From positions 1-63,685 of the forward strand of contig CANCQK010000017.1 of the NCBI GenBank assembly GCA_947380295.1: 63,685 nt of DNA, in the 5' to 3' direction. Shown here piece after piece: positions 9,917-18,817 of the stretch. The first letter of the stretch is position 1. Each line of letters begins with the position of its first letter. The notes below the pieces were generated by a model that saw nothing but the letters and a program-made list of their open reading frames with translations, was not told the origin of the DNA and ran no database searches. The DNA comes from Bdellovibrionales bacterium. Lineage in GTDB: Bacteria > Bdellovibrionota > UBA1018. The position numbers were made by a program, and so were the translations under genes.

Positions 9917-10003
9917 GGAGACTCCTCCTCACTGACTTTTCGGTAGATCTGGGACAAAGTTTACCCTTGCGTCTTTTTTATGAATTACGTAGTTTGTCGC
10001 CCC

Positions 10004-11821
10004 ATGTTACGATTTTTTAAATTATTTAGTTTATATTTCTTAAGCGCGCTCCTTTTGGCAGCAAGAGCACACGCAGTCATTTCGCCGTCGGACTTAGTCC
10101 CAAACGCGACTTATTTTATCGTCATCAACACCCAACCCCTCACGCGCTACTATCGGCTCACAGTCGAAACTCCTACTGGACTTCAAATGATGGAAGTATC
10201 TGGGAACTCACAAGAGGAACTCAAAACGTCCCTTCATTCCCAGACACTCATCCCAATCGACACTGAATTCTGGGTAGAGCCCTCACCACGACAACCCACA
10301 TCCCCACTGTCTGACCAAAACATCACTGCCGCCGCTGAGATGGAGCTTCAAAGCAAATACCCAGGATCACGCTTAATCTCAATTGATCGCCTTGGAAAAT
10401 ATGGGCGAGCGAAGATCATTCAGTTGATTCCGAGCTTTTACAGTAAACCATCAGACATCGTGCGAAGCTCGACGGAAAACCCGGGAGGCAACTATCAAAT
10501 CCTCCATCATTCAAGGGATCTCCTTAATCATGAAACCGTAACCACCATTCAAGCGCAAATGGTGTCTCTTTCTTTTTATTACGGACCGGATTTCGCGATC
10601 ATGGACTATCCCCTGCGCCCTCGATTCCAAAGAGGCGAGATCACATTGCCTGATCAGTTTTGGATGGTGGATTATCACCTACCTAAACAGCTAGATGGCA
10701 CCAACCTCTTAAGTAATCTTGTAGTTCGACTCAAAAAACGGCACTTATCTCTGAGTGAACGATTAGCCCTCAATCCTCATGATGGCGCTCTAGCGGACGA
10801 AACATTTTCACTTTCCCACCGAAAAGTTCAACTCCCCATGACAATCAAAGAAGAAATCTCAAAGTTGGAATCTAAGATCCCCGAGGCGTTATCGAAGCTG
10901 ACTGCTTGGCAAGAGTCAAAAAAAGCAGAAAGAGAAAACTTAAAAGAACTCAAAACCCAAATCATCCCGCCCTCAAAAAGACTCAAAGAGCTAAAATCTG
11001 AAAAGAACGAACTTAGCAGGAAAATTCGAGCAGCAACGAGAGAGACGCCCACAGACGCATCCAGCGGTGATGAGCCGCACATCACTCATTCATCTTTAAC
11101 CAAAGCAAAAAAACTCAATGAAGAAGAAATTGAGTTACAAGGCAAAATCGAAGAGATCAAAGCTCAAGCCACAAGACTCGAAGCCGATATTGAAGCCCCT
11201 CTAAAAGTTGTTTTTGATGATGTGATTACTGCTAAGAAAAGAAACGCAGAGCATGCTCGTACCCCCAAATACTTTGAGAGACTTTTCTTTATTCTACTCT
11301 CGATTCAATTGAGTGATCAACCTATTGAAGAAGTAAAACGGCTGCGCATCGGTCCAATTAAATTGGAAGACTATGATCAAAAAAAGATTCATTTTACTCA
11401 AAAAGTAAAAATCTCCAGACGATCCATACCCGAAACCTCTAAAACTAACCTTTTCAACTCAGCTCAATCTGAGTTTATACTTAAGATCGAAAGCACAGAC
11501 GAAAAAAACCTAATCCTCTTGTCCATTGATCGCATCAATCCAGGTGGACTAATGGATCACTCGATCAGTTTTGAACTTCCTCTGCCTCTTGAACAATCAG
11601 AAACCCCTATCATCGAGATTGAGCCGCTCAGCGCAGGAAAATCTACAGAAAGGTTAACTTACACTCTACACATCATCGATCAATTAATCATACTCCCTTT
11701 CCACACCCGTCCTGAGCTGACCCCCACGCTGGAAGAAATCATCGATGAGGGAGGCGGCTCTTCAGCGCGCCTCGCACCGACCAAACGGTCCTTTTCAGAA
11801 ATGGAGGCTGCGCCTCGTTAA
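10004..11821 (+). CDS. Exported protein with central coiled coil, unknown function
   Basis: This protein has about 605 residues. The preferred start is ATG 10004, which opens a clean signal peptide (MLRFFKLFSLYF... ending ARAHA). ATG 9980 would add eight residues. Neither has a ribosome site. A beta-rich N-terminal region runs to about residue 280. Then comes a Lys/Glu-rich coiled coil, roughly residues 285-400 (IKEEISKLESKIPEALSK and on), then a further globular region. I recognise no family. It overlaps the convergent metallophosphoesterase by four bases. Confidence 0.75.
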   Translation: MLRFFKLFSLYFLSALLLAARAHAVISPSDLVPNATYFIVINTQPLTRYYRLTVETPTGLQMMEVSGNSQEELKTSLHSQTLIPIDTEFWVEPSPRQPTSPLSDQNITAAAEMELQSKYPGSRLISIDRLGKYGRAKIIQLIPSFYSKPSDIVRSSTENPGGNYQILHHSRDLLNHETVTTIQAQMVSLSFYYGPDFAIMDYPLRPRFQRGEITLPDQFWMVDYHLPKQLDGTNLLSNLVVRLKKRHLSLSERLALNPHDGALADETFSLSHRKVQLPMTIKEEISKLESKIPEALSKLTAWQESKKAERENLKELKTQIIPPSKRLKELKSEKNELSRKIRAATRETPTDASSGDEPHITHSSLTKAKKLNEEEIELQGKIEEIKAQATRLEADIEAPLKVVFDDVITAKKRNAEHARTPKYFERLFFILLSIQLSDQPIEEVKRLRIGPIKLEDYDQKKIHFTQKVKISRRSIPETSKTNLFNSAQSEFILKIESTDEKNLILLSIDRINPGGLMDHSISFELPLPLEQSETPIIEIEPLSAGKSTERLTYTLHIIDQLIILPFHTRPELTPTLEEIIDEGGGSSARLAPTKRSFSEMEAAPR

Positions 11822-12927
11822 CCTTGAAACCTGCGATGTGGGGCCTGCTCTCCTGCCCACTCGCGAAGCTCACAAAGAGCCTCGCCTCCCCGGATCCGCA
11901 CATGGGCAAAAGTAAGGCAGTACTGCCTGCCGATATTGCGCCAGTCGAGGTTAATCATCTTAGTCCATGTTCCCGTATTGAGGTACTGTTTGCCGTCCGG
12001 GTAAACTTTGTGCATCGGCTTGTGTGTATGCCCCAGAATCAAGGTCTTCACTTCGGATTGCTGCTCTAGGTACCTTCTCCCCTGTCGCTCCAGATCTTGA
12101 AGGAAGTCAAACTCCTGGAACAAAATCTTTGGCAACCGCTTCAAACTTGAAAGGCGCCGTGGATCATAGAGTAAAAACGTCTTGAGGAAATAAAACGTTG
12201 AGAGTGCCGCAAACCGGAGAATAAAAAGTGGATCGAGGATAAATCCTAAAATCATAAAAACTTTAATCGGTCTAACTTTATCGATAAACTCTCTCTCCCA
12301 TTTGAGTCGGTTCAAAATCTTCAAGACGTACAAACTGCCCCAGGGGATATTAAGAACAGGCTCTCGGGCCGAGTCATGAACTAACGGTTGCTCAAAATCA
12401 AGGACGTGAATGGCCTCAAACTGGTTACCATGATGAATCTCTACAGCCCCAGGTCGCTGAACACGATCGCGATCTGCAATCAAAGTTACGACCTGACTTG
12501 GGTAGTTTCCTGCGGGATCCCATTCTCGAGTAATCCTCTCTCTGATTTTTGGAAAAAAAAGATCAGCGTCGTGGTTACCAATTAAATAGGTGATTTTTTT
12601 ACCAGGGCGAGAGGCAAATCGCCGTAAGGCTGCCATCACCTTAGGATGTCCAACGATCACCGCCTCAAGCTTGGAGAGCGCCAGTGATTCGGTGATCGAG
12701 TCCTCAAATTCGCCCTCGGTTGGAACATTGAGGAAGTCCAGAAAGTCGCCATTAATGAAAAGCTCAACGGAAACGGGCCCGCCCGGTCCTTCACCATAAA
12801 CCCCAGTCGAGAAATGATCAAAAAACTCACACATTTCATCATCGAAATGAAAATCTTCGTGAATGTTAAGTCGCCCCTCGAAAAATCGCCCCGCCGACAA
12901 ATGGCAGTCACTAATCACGATGATCAC
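11818..12927 (-). CDS. Calcineurin-like metallophosphoesterase
   Basis: This 369-residue two-metal phosphoesterase has all five blocks: ISDCHLS near residue 5, INGDFLDF near 57, IGNHDADLF near 116, HHGNQF near 165 and GHTHKPMHK near 300. LpxH (UDP-diacylglucosamine hydrolase) has similar motifs but about 240 residues. The extra middle segment (about 190-280, including an aromatic hydrophobic stretch) may bind membrane, so the substrate is uncertain. GTG at 12927 starts the ORF, but GTG at 12918 is better spaced from GAGG. A run of 12 C/G bases lies 23-34 bases upstream of the start. Confidence 0.85.
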   Translation of the reverse strand: MIIVISDCHLSAGRFFEGRLNIHEDFHFDDEMCEFFDHFSTGVYGEGPGGPVSVELFINGDFLDFLNVPTEGEFEDSITESLALSKLEAVIVGHPKVMAALRRFASRPGKKITYLIGNHDADLFFPKIRERITREWDPAGNYPSQVVTLIADRDRVQRPGAVEIHHGNQFEAIHVLDFEQPLVHDSAREPVLNIPWGSLYVLKILNRLKWEREFIDKVRPIKVFMILGFILDPLFILRFAALSTFYFLKTFLLYDPRRLSSLKRLPKILFQEFDFLQDLERQGRRYLEQQSEVKTLILGHTHKPMHKVYPDGKQYLNTGTWTKMINLDWRNIGRQYCLTFAHVRIRGGEALCELREWAGEQAPHRRFQG

Positions 12928-12949
12928 CTCATCGGTCAGCTCCGCAGCG

Positions 12950-12961
12950 CCCCCCCCCCCC
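12950..12961. repeat. Homopolymer tract of 12 C
   Basis: Twelve consecutive C on the + strand lie between the metallophosphoesterase start and the ferredoxin promoter. Tracts of this length are prone to slip during replication. It is 11 bases upstream of the ferredoxin -35 box and in the leader/promoter of the divergent gene. Confidence 0.9.
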
Positions 12962-12972
12962 TTGACTTGAAC

Positions 12973-13002
12973 TTGACTGAATCGACATAAATTCAGTATA
13001 AC
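12973..13002 (+). promoter_or_regulatory. Promoter of the ferredoxin gene
   Basis: TTGACT at 12973-12978 and TATAAC at 12997-13002 are 18 bases apart, with five of six matches each. A second TTGACT lies 11 bases upstream at 12962-12967, directly beside the C tract. The predicted mRNA has a leader of about 60 bases before ATG 13072. Confidence 0.65.
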
Positions 13003-13071
13003 CCGAAAGCTCCGAAATACGATTTGACTTTACGGGTTAATTCCGAAAAAAAATAAGAAGCGGGTTGGTTT

Positions 13072-13302
13072 ATGGCTGAAAAAGAAAAAAAATGGTCGGA
13101 TAATGTTCCTGGTAAGTACTTCGTCGATGATCAATGCATTGACTGCGATGCATGTCGAACCGAAGCACCTGACAACTTCACTCGCAATGACGAGCATGGC
13201 TATTCGTATGTTTACAAACAACCGACGAATGAAGAAGAAGAAGCTCGCTGTCGGGCGGCCCTAGAGGCTTGCCCCGTCGAAGCAATTGGCACAGAAGAGT
13301 AA
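13072..13302 (+). CDS. Small ferredoxin, single [4Fe-4S] cluster type
   Basis: This is a 76-residue acidic electron carrier. CIDCDAC near residues 22-28 supplies three cysteines and ACPVEAI near residues 65-71 the fourth, with a proline after it as in ferredoxins. Only one cluster motif is present, so this is a monocluster protein. It stands alone behind a good promoter and its redox partner cannot be told from the neighbours. Confidence 0.9.
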   Translation: MAEKEKKWSDNVPGKYFVDDQCIDCDACRTEAPDNFTRNDEHGYSYVYKQPTNEEEEARCRAALEACPVEAIGTEE

Positions 13303-13316
13303 AACGAACAAGACGA

Positions 13317-13352
13317 GGGGGCGCCCTGAAAACTGCGGGTCCCCCCGCGCCC
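13317..13352. terminator. Weak bidirectional terminator candidate
   Basis: GGGCGC after 13317 can pair with GCGCCC ending near 13352, between the convergent ferredoxin and H1-like genes. The following A/T-rich ATTTAATTTG is not a proper T run, so support is weak. Confidence 0.3.
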
Positions 13353-13370
13353 ATTTAATTTGAAGAAGGT

Positions 13371-13646
13371 CTAGCTCCCCACTTTTGCTAGTTCAGAGAA
13401 GCCTTTTTTCAAGGCTCTCTTGAGCATTCCTGCTTTCCTACCAGTTCTGCTGGCGGGAGCCGCTTTAGCCGACGTAGCTTTGCGCCCGGTCGTGGTCCCC
13501 TTCTCTGCAGCCGTTCCGGCGCGAGAGGGAGCCTTCTTACGCCGTTGAGCCGCAGCCTTTAAACTAGGCCGCCGAGAACCTGTCGCCCCCGCCTTGGATT
13601 GTGTTTTTTTTGCCGTTGAGCCTGATGACCGTTTCTGAGTTGCCAT
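13371..13646 (-). CDS. Histone H1-like Lys/Ala/Arg-rich protein
   Basis: This 91-residue, very basic, low-complexity protein (MATQKRSSGSTAKKTQSKAG...) is rich in K, R, A, S and T. Such H1-like tails bind DNA without sequence specificity and may act in nucleoid compaction. I start at ATG 13646 because AAGGAGATTTCAAA precedes it. A hydrophobic/amphipathic end (LKRALKKGFSELAKVG) follows the basic part. It lies 63 bases downstream of mrp on the same strand... the two share orientation, with mrp further downstream at 13710-14837 being the upstream gene in transcription order. A second H1-like protein is at 34379. Confidence 0.75.
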   Translation of the reverse strand: MATQKRSSGSTAKKTQSKAGATGSRRPSLKAAAQRRKKAPSRAGTAAEKGTTTGRKATSAKAAPASRTGRKAGMLKRALKKGFSELAKVGS

Positions 13647-13709
13647 TTTGAAATCTCCTTTTCCGAGAGATTTCGTTTGCAATCCACAGGCCGCACTCAA
13701 TTTAAGCAG

Positions 13710-14837
13710 TTAATTGAATCGCCCAATCTGGATAATTTGAGATGGATCAACACCCTCGGAAGCCAGGATTGAAGCCTGCTGAGCTACTGACCTAGCTAGC
13801 TCTCGCAAAGACTGAGCGACAGGAGACTGCGGGTCTCGAACTACGACTGGACGCCCTTCGTCTCCACCCTCACGAACCTGAGGAACGATTGGGATCTGAG
13901 CCAAAAGGGGGGTGCGGAACTTCTGCGCAAGCGCCTTACCGCCATTTTCACCAAAGAGTGAATGCTTGGTATCGCAGTGACCACACTGAAAATAACTCAT
14001 ATTTTCCACAATCCCCATCACTGGGACGCGGACCTTTTCGAACATATGGTAGGCCTTCCTCACATCCTGCAAGGATACTTCTTGAGGCGTCGTTACCAAA
14101 ACAGCGCCCGTGACCGGAACCAATTGAGCCAAGGACAATTGAACATCCCCAGTGCCTGGGGGCATGTCTACAATCAAGTAATCGAGCTGGCCCCAATTCA
14201 CCTTATGGCAAAACTGATTCACGATGCTATGCAGCATCGGGCCTCGCCACACCACAGGCTGATCACCCTGGATCAAGAAACCCATGGACATGACCTTAAC
14301 GCCTTGAGCCGTCGGCGGAATAAAGACCTCGCCTCGAACTGGATCTTGTTCGATTTTCGGCATCTCAGTAACGCCCATCATGGTGGGTACGTTAGGGCCA
14401 TAAACATCGGCATCCATGAGACCGACTTTTGCACCCTCTAAAGCCAATGCAGTTGCAAGATTCACGGCGACCGTGCTTTTACCAACTCCGCCCTTACCGC
14501 TTGAGACAGCGATAATATGACTTACGCCTTCGATCCGGTTAGAAGCTGCATGCGCACCGCCACCCCGAACCGTAACCTCAGAATCCATCTTAATTTCGAC
14601 CTTTTGAACTCCTGGAACAGCCATCACAGCAGTCCGGCATTCGCTCTCAATTTTGGCCTTGAGCGGACACGCTGGGGTCGTCAAAACCACCCGAAACGAG
14701 ACTAAGCCCTGATCCTCAACAACCTTCAAGTCGCGAATCATATTCAAGGTCACCAGATCTTTTTTCAGATCGGGATCCTGAACATTTCGTAAAGCAGCTA
14801 AGACGCTATCGGAACTTAATCGAGAGAAATTTGCCAT
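13710..14837 (-). CDS. mrp: Mrp/ApbC-type Fe-S carrier P-loop ATPase
   Basis: This 375-residue protein carries or delivers Fe-S clusters in the cytoplasm. An N-terminal MIP18/DUF59 domain occupies residues 1-85 (VQDPDLKKDLVTLNMI). A deviant Walker A, SSGKGGVGKST, lies near 112. DMPPGTGDVQLSL lies near 224. The C-x-x-C cluster ligands FQCGHC are near 285-288. Length and order match Mrp. AGGGAAAA lies before the ATG. It reads toward the H1-like gene and away from an exported gene. Confidence 0.95.
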   Translation of the reverse strand: MANFSRLSSDSVLAALRNVQDPDLKKDLVTLNMIRDLKVVEDQGLVSFRVVLTTPACPLKAKIESECRTAVMAVPGVQKVEIKMDSEVTVRGGGAHAASNRIEGVSHIIAVSSGKGGVGKSTVAVNLATALALEGAKVGLMDADVYGPNVPTMMGVTEMPKIEQDPVRGEVFIPPTAQGVKVMSMGFLIQGDQPVVWRGPMLHSIVNQFCHKVNWGQLDYLIVDMPPGTGDVQLSLAQLVPVTGAVLVTTPQEVSLQDVRKAYHMFEKVRVPVMGIVENMSYFQCGHCDTKHSLFGENGGKALAQKFRTPLLAQIPIVPQVREGGDEGRPVVVRDPQSPVAQSLRELARSVAQQASILASEGVDPSQIIQIGRFN

Positions 14838-15058
14838 AGTTCATTTTCCCTATCAGAGCCTGACGCGAGGAGCAAGGGCGAGATCAACCCGCGCCCTATT
14901 GAAATGAAAATTCACTCGGGCTTGAGAACTTTTCTCAAACGTCGATCGGTTTTTACGCCCCAAAGCTTGACAAAAGCTAAAAAGTCAACTAAACACGTCC
15001 TCCTATTCCACCTCAGTCGATCACTCCCAGGAAGAACCCCAATTTTAAAAGGCAGTCT

Positions 15059-16033
15059 ATGAAGTCTAAACACTCACTGTATTCCATTTCTCTTCTCCTG
15101 ATTTCGCATTTCATGCTCACTGACGCCCACGCACTCGGCAGACCCAAAAGTCGAGATCGAACTTTGACTGGACCCTTTGCAAACTGCTTTAAGCCCGTAA
15201 CTGTCGAAGAGGCCTCACAAGAAATCCCATCTCAAAGCCCAAGCACTTTGCAAATCACTCCCATCTGCCATATGTCAAAGCGGGGCGATCATTGGATCGG
15301 TAAAGTTTTGAAAGTTTTCTCCCACGGTCTCGCTGAAATCGAGTGGCAAGCAAAAAATGGACAGTACAGTTCTCCTGGCCGAGGCTACTACCCCCTTTCT
15401 GAATGTTTTCTTGAGACACCGAGTCTAGGATCTTTTGAGCCCGGACAATTTGTATTCGCCAAAGGGACAAAAGGTGACGAAAAAAGCCCGGTGTCGATAG
15501 TTGGTAAAATTAAACGCCTTTTTACCGACCAAACAGCCGAGATCTCCGACTTGCGAATCAATGGAGCCGAGCGAGGCAATCTAGCCCTTTATGCAAACGT
15601 CAGCCGTCTCGCCCGCTCAACCAGAACCCTGAACGGCTTTCGAGTGGGCGAAAAGGCTCTTACCCTAACCTCAAGCGGAGTAGTATTTTCAGGACAAATC
15701 CTTCATCTATTTAATTACGAAATTCAAGATCAGCTCATCGCTGAAGTTGAATGGGACCACCAAGGGAAACAAGCGATTGCACCGACTAGGAGCTGCATAT
15801 CACTGGATGATCTTCAGCACGAGGTCACCCTATCTGAAAAAGAATTGAAAAAAATTCAACAGCTCCTCAGCGCCAAGAAAAAAGAGGCTCACCAAGCGCA
15901 GACAGCAACCACCTCCGAGTGCACTGCCCAGGTTCCAACAACGCAGCCCGAATTCCAACCTTCAGCGCCGGCAAGCGAGACCATCGAAAGCAATCTCCAG
16001 GAAGAAGACCCCCAAAGCTTCGATCCATTATAG
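15059..16033 (+). CDS. Exported protein of unknown function
   Basis: This 324-residue protein has a signal peptide (hydrophobic SISLLLISHFML then DAHA near residue 24). The mature part contains three related segments of the form kvl/kikrlf...aeie near residues 80-100, 150-165 and 205-225. This suggests repeated small beta barrels (Tudor/SH3-like), though this is a reading by eye. The C-terminal 80 residues are Gln/Glu/Ser/Pro-rich and probably disordered. AAAAGG precedes the ATG. It stands behind a 220-base gap with no clear promoter. Confidence 0.7.
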   Translation: MKSKHSLYSISLLLISHFMLTDAHALGRPKSRDRTLTGPFANCFKPVTVEEASQEIPSQSPSTLQITPICHMSKRGDHWIGKVLKVFSHGLAEIEWQAKNGQYSSPGRGYYPLSECFLETPSLGSFEPGQFVFAKGTKGDEKSPVSIVGKIKRLFTDQTAEISDLRINGAERGNLALYANVSRLARSTRTLNGFRVGEKALTLTSSGVVFSGQILHLFNYEIQDQLIAEVEWDHQGKQAIAPTRSCISLDDLQHEVTLSEKELKKIQQLLSAKKKEAHQAQTATTSECTAQVPTTQPEFQPSAPASETIESNLQEEDPQSFDPL

Positions 16034-16178
16034 AATATTAAAGGTGAAGTCTTTGACGCTGAGCCTCCAGTCCTTAAAGGTCAGGAGCTCGGCACTATTC
16101 ACTAGGACTTTGAACTCATTTCTATTATAAATCTCCATGGGACGTCCGCTTCAGGGACGGATTGCAGGGGGAAATCTT

Positions 16179-16715
16179 ATGGGAAAAAATCGAATTCCAA
16201 GGGGCCTTCTTTACTTTTTTTACTCTTGCTTACTTATTCAGTCAGCAGCACTAACTCAATTCAATCTTTGCTCTGCTGACGATAAAAGAAATATTATTCC
16301 AGAAAATATGGTTTACGTGGCAATCGAAAGTCACGAATTGAACGAAGCAATCAGTAAAGACCTTACAAAAAAAACTGTAAATGACGCCCTATTTGCCCTT
16401 GCAGAAGTCCGGGCAACCCTTTTTTGCTACTATCATAGCTTCGAAAAGCTGGAATCCTTTACACTGAGTTTTCGAAACACGGATGCATTTAGACTTGGGA
16501 CTGCGTATGAGTTTGCCTGGATGTCATCGTTTGAGCCTGTCACTCTCTACCCTCGAGCTAAACTCTCCCCCCCAGACCCAGTCGACCCAAATCAATCACT
16601 CCAAAATGCTCAATACCTCGAAGGACTCATGGGGAAACACCAGAGAACCAGACTCAACCGACACGTCCCTCACCTCGTCTTTACAGAGCTGGTCTGCTCA
16701 AAAAAACCGTTGTAA
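16179..16715 (+). CDS. Exported protein of unknown function
   Basis: This protein has 178 residues from ATG 16179, chosen because AGGGGGAAATCTT precedes it and because it opens a signal peptide (MGKNRIPRGLLYFFYSCLL..., cut near FNLCSA). No family is recognised. A repeat of the GGGGACGGAGCAC group lies just after its stop. Confidence 0.65.
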   Translation: MGKNRIPRGLLYFFYSCLLIQSAALTQFNLCSADDKRNIIPENMVYVAIESHELNEAISKDLTKKTVNDALFALAEVRATLFCYYHSFEKLESFTLSFRNTDAFRLGTAYEFAWMSSFEPVTLYPRAKLSPPDPVDPNQSLQNAQYLEGLMGKHQRTRLNRHVPHLVFTELVCSKKPL

Positions 16716-16725
16716 GACGAAATCA

Positions 16726-16739
16726 GGGGGACGGAACAC
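16726..16739 (+). repeat. GGGGACGGAGCAC-group repeat, copy 1
   Basis: GGGGGACGGAACAC with upstream AATCA, as in the copy at 22851. It lies between two convergent genes. Confidence 0.5.
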
Positions 16740-16755
16740 CCTTCCCGCTCCGCTA

Positions 16756-17682
16756 CTACACGTTGAGAGTGTCCAATCGTTGATAGAATCGCGAAATAGC
16801 TAACGTAATCGTACCAAATAAAACGCCTAGGACCACAAGTGCCAAATTATAGGGACGTGGGCTGACAAAATAAAGACGCATGATAATCGTACTGACAACA
16901 AATCCCACATTTCTGAAAACAAATTGAAACGAGGTGTTCTCCTTTAAAGAGTAGAGCACCAAAAATACGTCAACGAAAATCAATAGCGAAAAGTAATCCA
17001 GATAAAAGACAGAGTTGACATTAGAAAGCTGACTCATACCCGACAATGAACTTACATGAAGAATTTCTAAGACCCAGCGCCCTAGACTTACAAAAGCCAA
17101 CACCACAAGAAAAATGATCAAAGCTATCGAAACTGCTTTTTTTACCTTGATAAAGCGGTTAATTTTGACTGAGTAGATACCAGCATGTGGGGCTGGTTTT
17201 GGGTTGAGATTTAGACTCGTAGATTTGGATACCATGAGATGTTCAAAACACCCAATTAAGAAGTATAAAAATAAGCCAACCGTGAGATCCAGAGCCATGT
17301 TGATATAAATGGTGGAGTTTTCAGAAAATTGCGAGATATCTCGAATCGATCCAATTTCTTTCAGGGCCGAGCGCACGACGATCAAGGCCATGATCTGAAA
17401 TTGTATACCGATAGACTTACTGAAGGATTCTGGTATGGCAACAACCATCAAGAAAACCTCAAAAAACAGGACAAAGCTAAAAGGAGTATAGATAGAAGAA
17501 AGGAGGTTGTGTCCTAAGACTTCTGAAAAGAACTCACTTTTGAAAAAAATCTGGTTTATAAAATGGAGTGCTAGGTGGACGATCATCCCTGTGATTGCGA
17601 GTTGAACTACCCAGCCCTCTAAAGTTTCGATATTTTTTTTGCATAAAACCTTGTCAAAAAACTTCGCCAAGTAGGAAATCAT
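16756..17682 (-). CDS. Multi-pass inner-membrane protein, unknown
   Basis: This 308-residue protein has about eight hydrophobic segments (near residues 20-38, 55-80, 88-105, 125-148, 180-205, 218-240, 250-270 and 278-295 by eye). No catalytic motif is recognised. ATG 17682 (MISYLAKFFDK) is preferred to the upstream codons because AAAAGGGGGGACTC lies before it. It converges on the exported gene ending at 16715. Confidence 0.7.
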   Translation of the reverse strand: MISYLAKFFDKVLCKKNIETLEGWVVQLAITGMIVHLALHFINQIFFKSEFFSEVLGHNLLSSIYTPFSFVLFFEVFLMVVAIPESFSKSIGIQFQIMALIVVRSALKEIGSIRDISQFSENSTIYINMALDLTVGLFLYFLIGCFEHLMVSKSTSLNLNPKPAPHAGIYSVKINRFIKVKKAVSIALIIFLVVLAFVSLGRWVLEILHVSSLSGMSQLSNVNSVFYLDYFSLLIFVDVFLVLYSLKENTSFQFVFRNVGFVVSTIIMRLYFVSPRPYNLALVVLGVLFGTITLAISRFYQRLDTLNV

Positions 17683-17813
17683 ACGAGTGAGTCCCCCCTT
17701 TTGGAAGGTAACATATTGTTCCAAAGTTTAACAATATGAGTTCTGATGGCTTTAACGATATTCTTGCCAATATTAGACCGGATTGGGGCGATTCCCCTCG
17801 CTTTTAAGTCTCA

Positions 17814-18263
17814 TCAACTAAGGGATCCCAAGAGGGACGGAGCACACCTCCCCCTCCGCCTCTCATGTCGTCCCTCTTGATCAATCGCCGCAGTATTCGC
17901 CCATTCGCTCCATAAAGCCTCTATTTTGAGGCGTTTTTGATCGTTCTTGCACCTAATTTGAGGCACAATCCCCGCCCCCACGGTGTTATTCACGATCACA
18001 TTGATGGCGCGTGAGGCGTGGGGATTGTTGCGGACGAGATCGCGGGCGCGGTCCCTAAGGGGGAATTTTGAGATCTTCGTTTCAACGTTGGCAGAGGTGC
18101 GAGGGGTGTACCAATTTTTGAGACGGTGTGAATACGACGCGCCATCATAACTGCGCTTAGAAAAGCCCTCTAAAGTCTCACTCAAAAGGCGGGCTTTTTT
18201 GCGCTCTACCAGGGTGCGGGGGCTGAAATAGCCAATGATTTTATCGCTGAAAGTTTCCGTCAT
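17814..18263 (-). pseudogene. 5' part of a lambda-type phage portal protein (gpB), truncated
   Basis: The first about 133 codons match the N-terminal region of lambda-like portal proteins: RARDLVRNNPHASRAINVIV, then NNTVGAGI and a W-x-x-WAN...DQEGRH block. Full portals have about 480-530 residues. After DQEGRH the frame runs into a GGGGACGGAGCAC-group repeat and stops at 17814. The ATG overlaps the gpW stop (ATGA), the usual coupling in phages. It is a prophage remnant, not functional. Confidence 0.85.
17824..17853. repeat. GGGGACGGAGCAC-group repeat, copy 2
   Basis: Thirty bases including GGGACGGAGCACACCTCCCC are identical to 22602-22631. The copy lies at the exact point where the portal gene stops being homologous. 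Confidence 0.85.
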
Positions 18264-18463
18264 AACCCCTTTGAGAACGTGGCAGGCACTCTGGTTGTGC
18301 GTTTTTCACGAGTTCTGATCATGTAATTGAGGAGGCGAATCATCTCATCCATCGAGCTGTAGGTAACGGACCGATCGCCATAGCTGACCGTTCGGACGCC
18401 TTTAATGAGAGCCTCTTTCAGGGCTTGGATTTGTTCATTAGAGTATGTAGAGAAATCGCTCAT
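18260..18463 (-). CDS. Phage head-tail joining protein gpW-like
   Basis: This 67-residue protein is of the lambda gpW family, which joins head and tail at the portal. YSNEQIQALKEALIKGVRTV, then GDRSVTYSSMDEMIRL and the end RTTRVPATFSKGL fit the family pattern. I start at MSDFSTYS (18463). It is followed by the portal gene with a four-base overlap, the lambda order W-B. Terminase and all later head genes are missing, so this is a two-gene prophage relic. Confidence 0.8.
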   Translation of the reverse strand: MSDFSTYSNEQIQALKEALIKGVRTVSYGDRSVTYSSMDEMIRLLNYMIRTREKRTTRVPATFSKGL

Positions 18464-18536
18464 GAATGCGACCATAAGCATCATTCTGAGTGGAAGATAG
18501 TGCGATTAACGCCGAATGTGACTAAAAAACGCCCCA

Positions 18537-18565
18537 TTGACTGAAGCTCATATGATGTGTATAGT
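18537..18565 (+). promoter_or_regulatory. Promoter of the DUF4160 gene, leaderless
   Basis: TTGACT (18537-18542), 17 bases, TATAGT (18560-18565), then six bases to ATG 18572. Transcription should begin at or next to the A of the start codon. Confidence 0.65.
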
Positions 18566-18571
18566 ATATGT

Positions 18572-18817
18572 ATGAGTCCGACGCTATTCGAATCTAAGAA
18601 GATGCAGTTCAGGATAAACAGCAAGAATGAGCACAATCCTCCACATGTGCACGTAGTTAGAGGAGGTGCAGAAGCAGTAATTGAGATTAATACTTCGGAA
18701 GTCATGTTTTCAGAAGGATTCTCAAGGAGTGCATTAAGAGAAATCGTCGAATTTGTGACTCAAAATCGAGCAGACTTTTTGGAGGCATGGAATGAGTACT
18801 TCGGTAAAAAAGACTAA
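18572..18817 (+). CDS. DUF4160 protein, possible toxin of a two-gene module
   Basis: This 81-residue protein has the DUF4160 signature: NEHNPPHVHVVRGG near residues 21-34 and the C-terminal LREIVEFV...FLEAWNEYF. DUF4160 genes usually sit in small two-gene loci and are thought to belong to toxin-antitoxin-like modules; the biochemical role is not settled. ATG 18572 is chosen because the -10 box ends six bases before it. The next gene overlaps by 26 bases. Confidence 0.8.
   Translation: MSPTLFESKKMQFRINSKNEHNPPHVHVVRGGAEAVIEINTSEVMFSEGFSRSALREIVEFVTQNRADFLEAWNEYFGKKD

Noticed and set aside
17741..17812. 23-codon plus-strand frame with ATG near 17741
   Set aside because: No promoter or ribosome site and no recognisable product; it ends in a small GGGG/CCCC hairpin and is probably chance.
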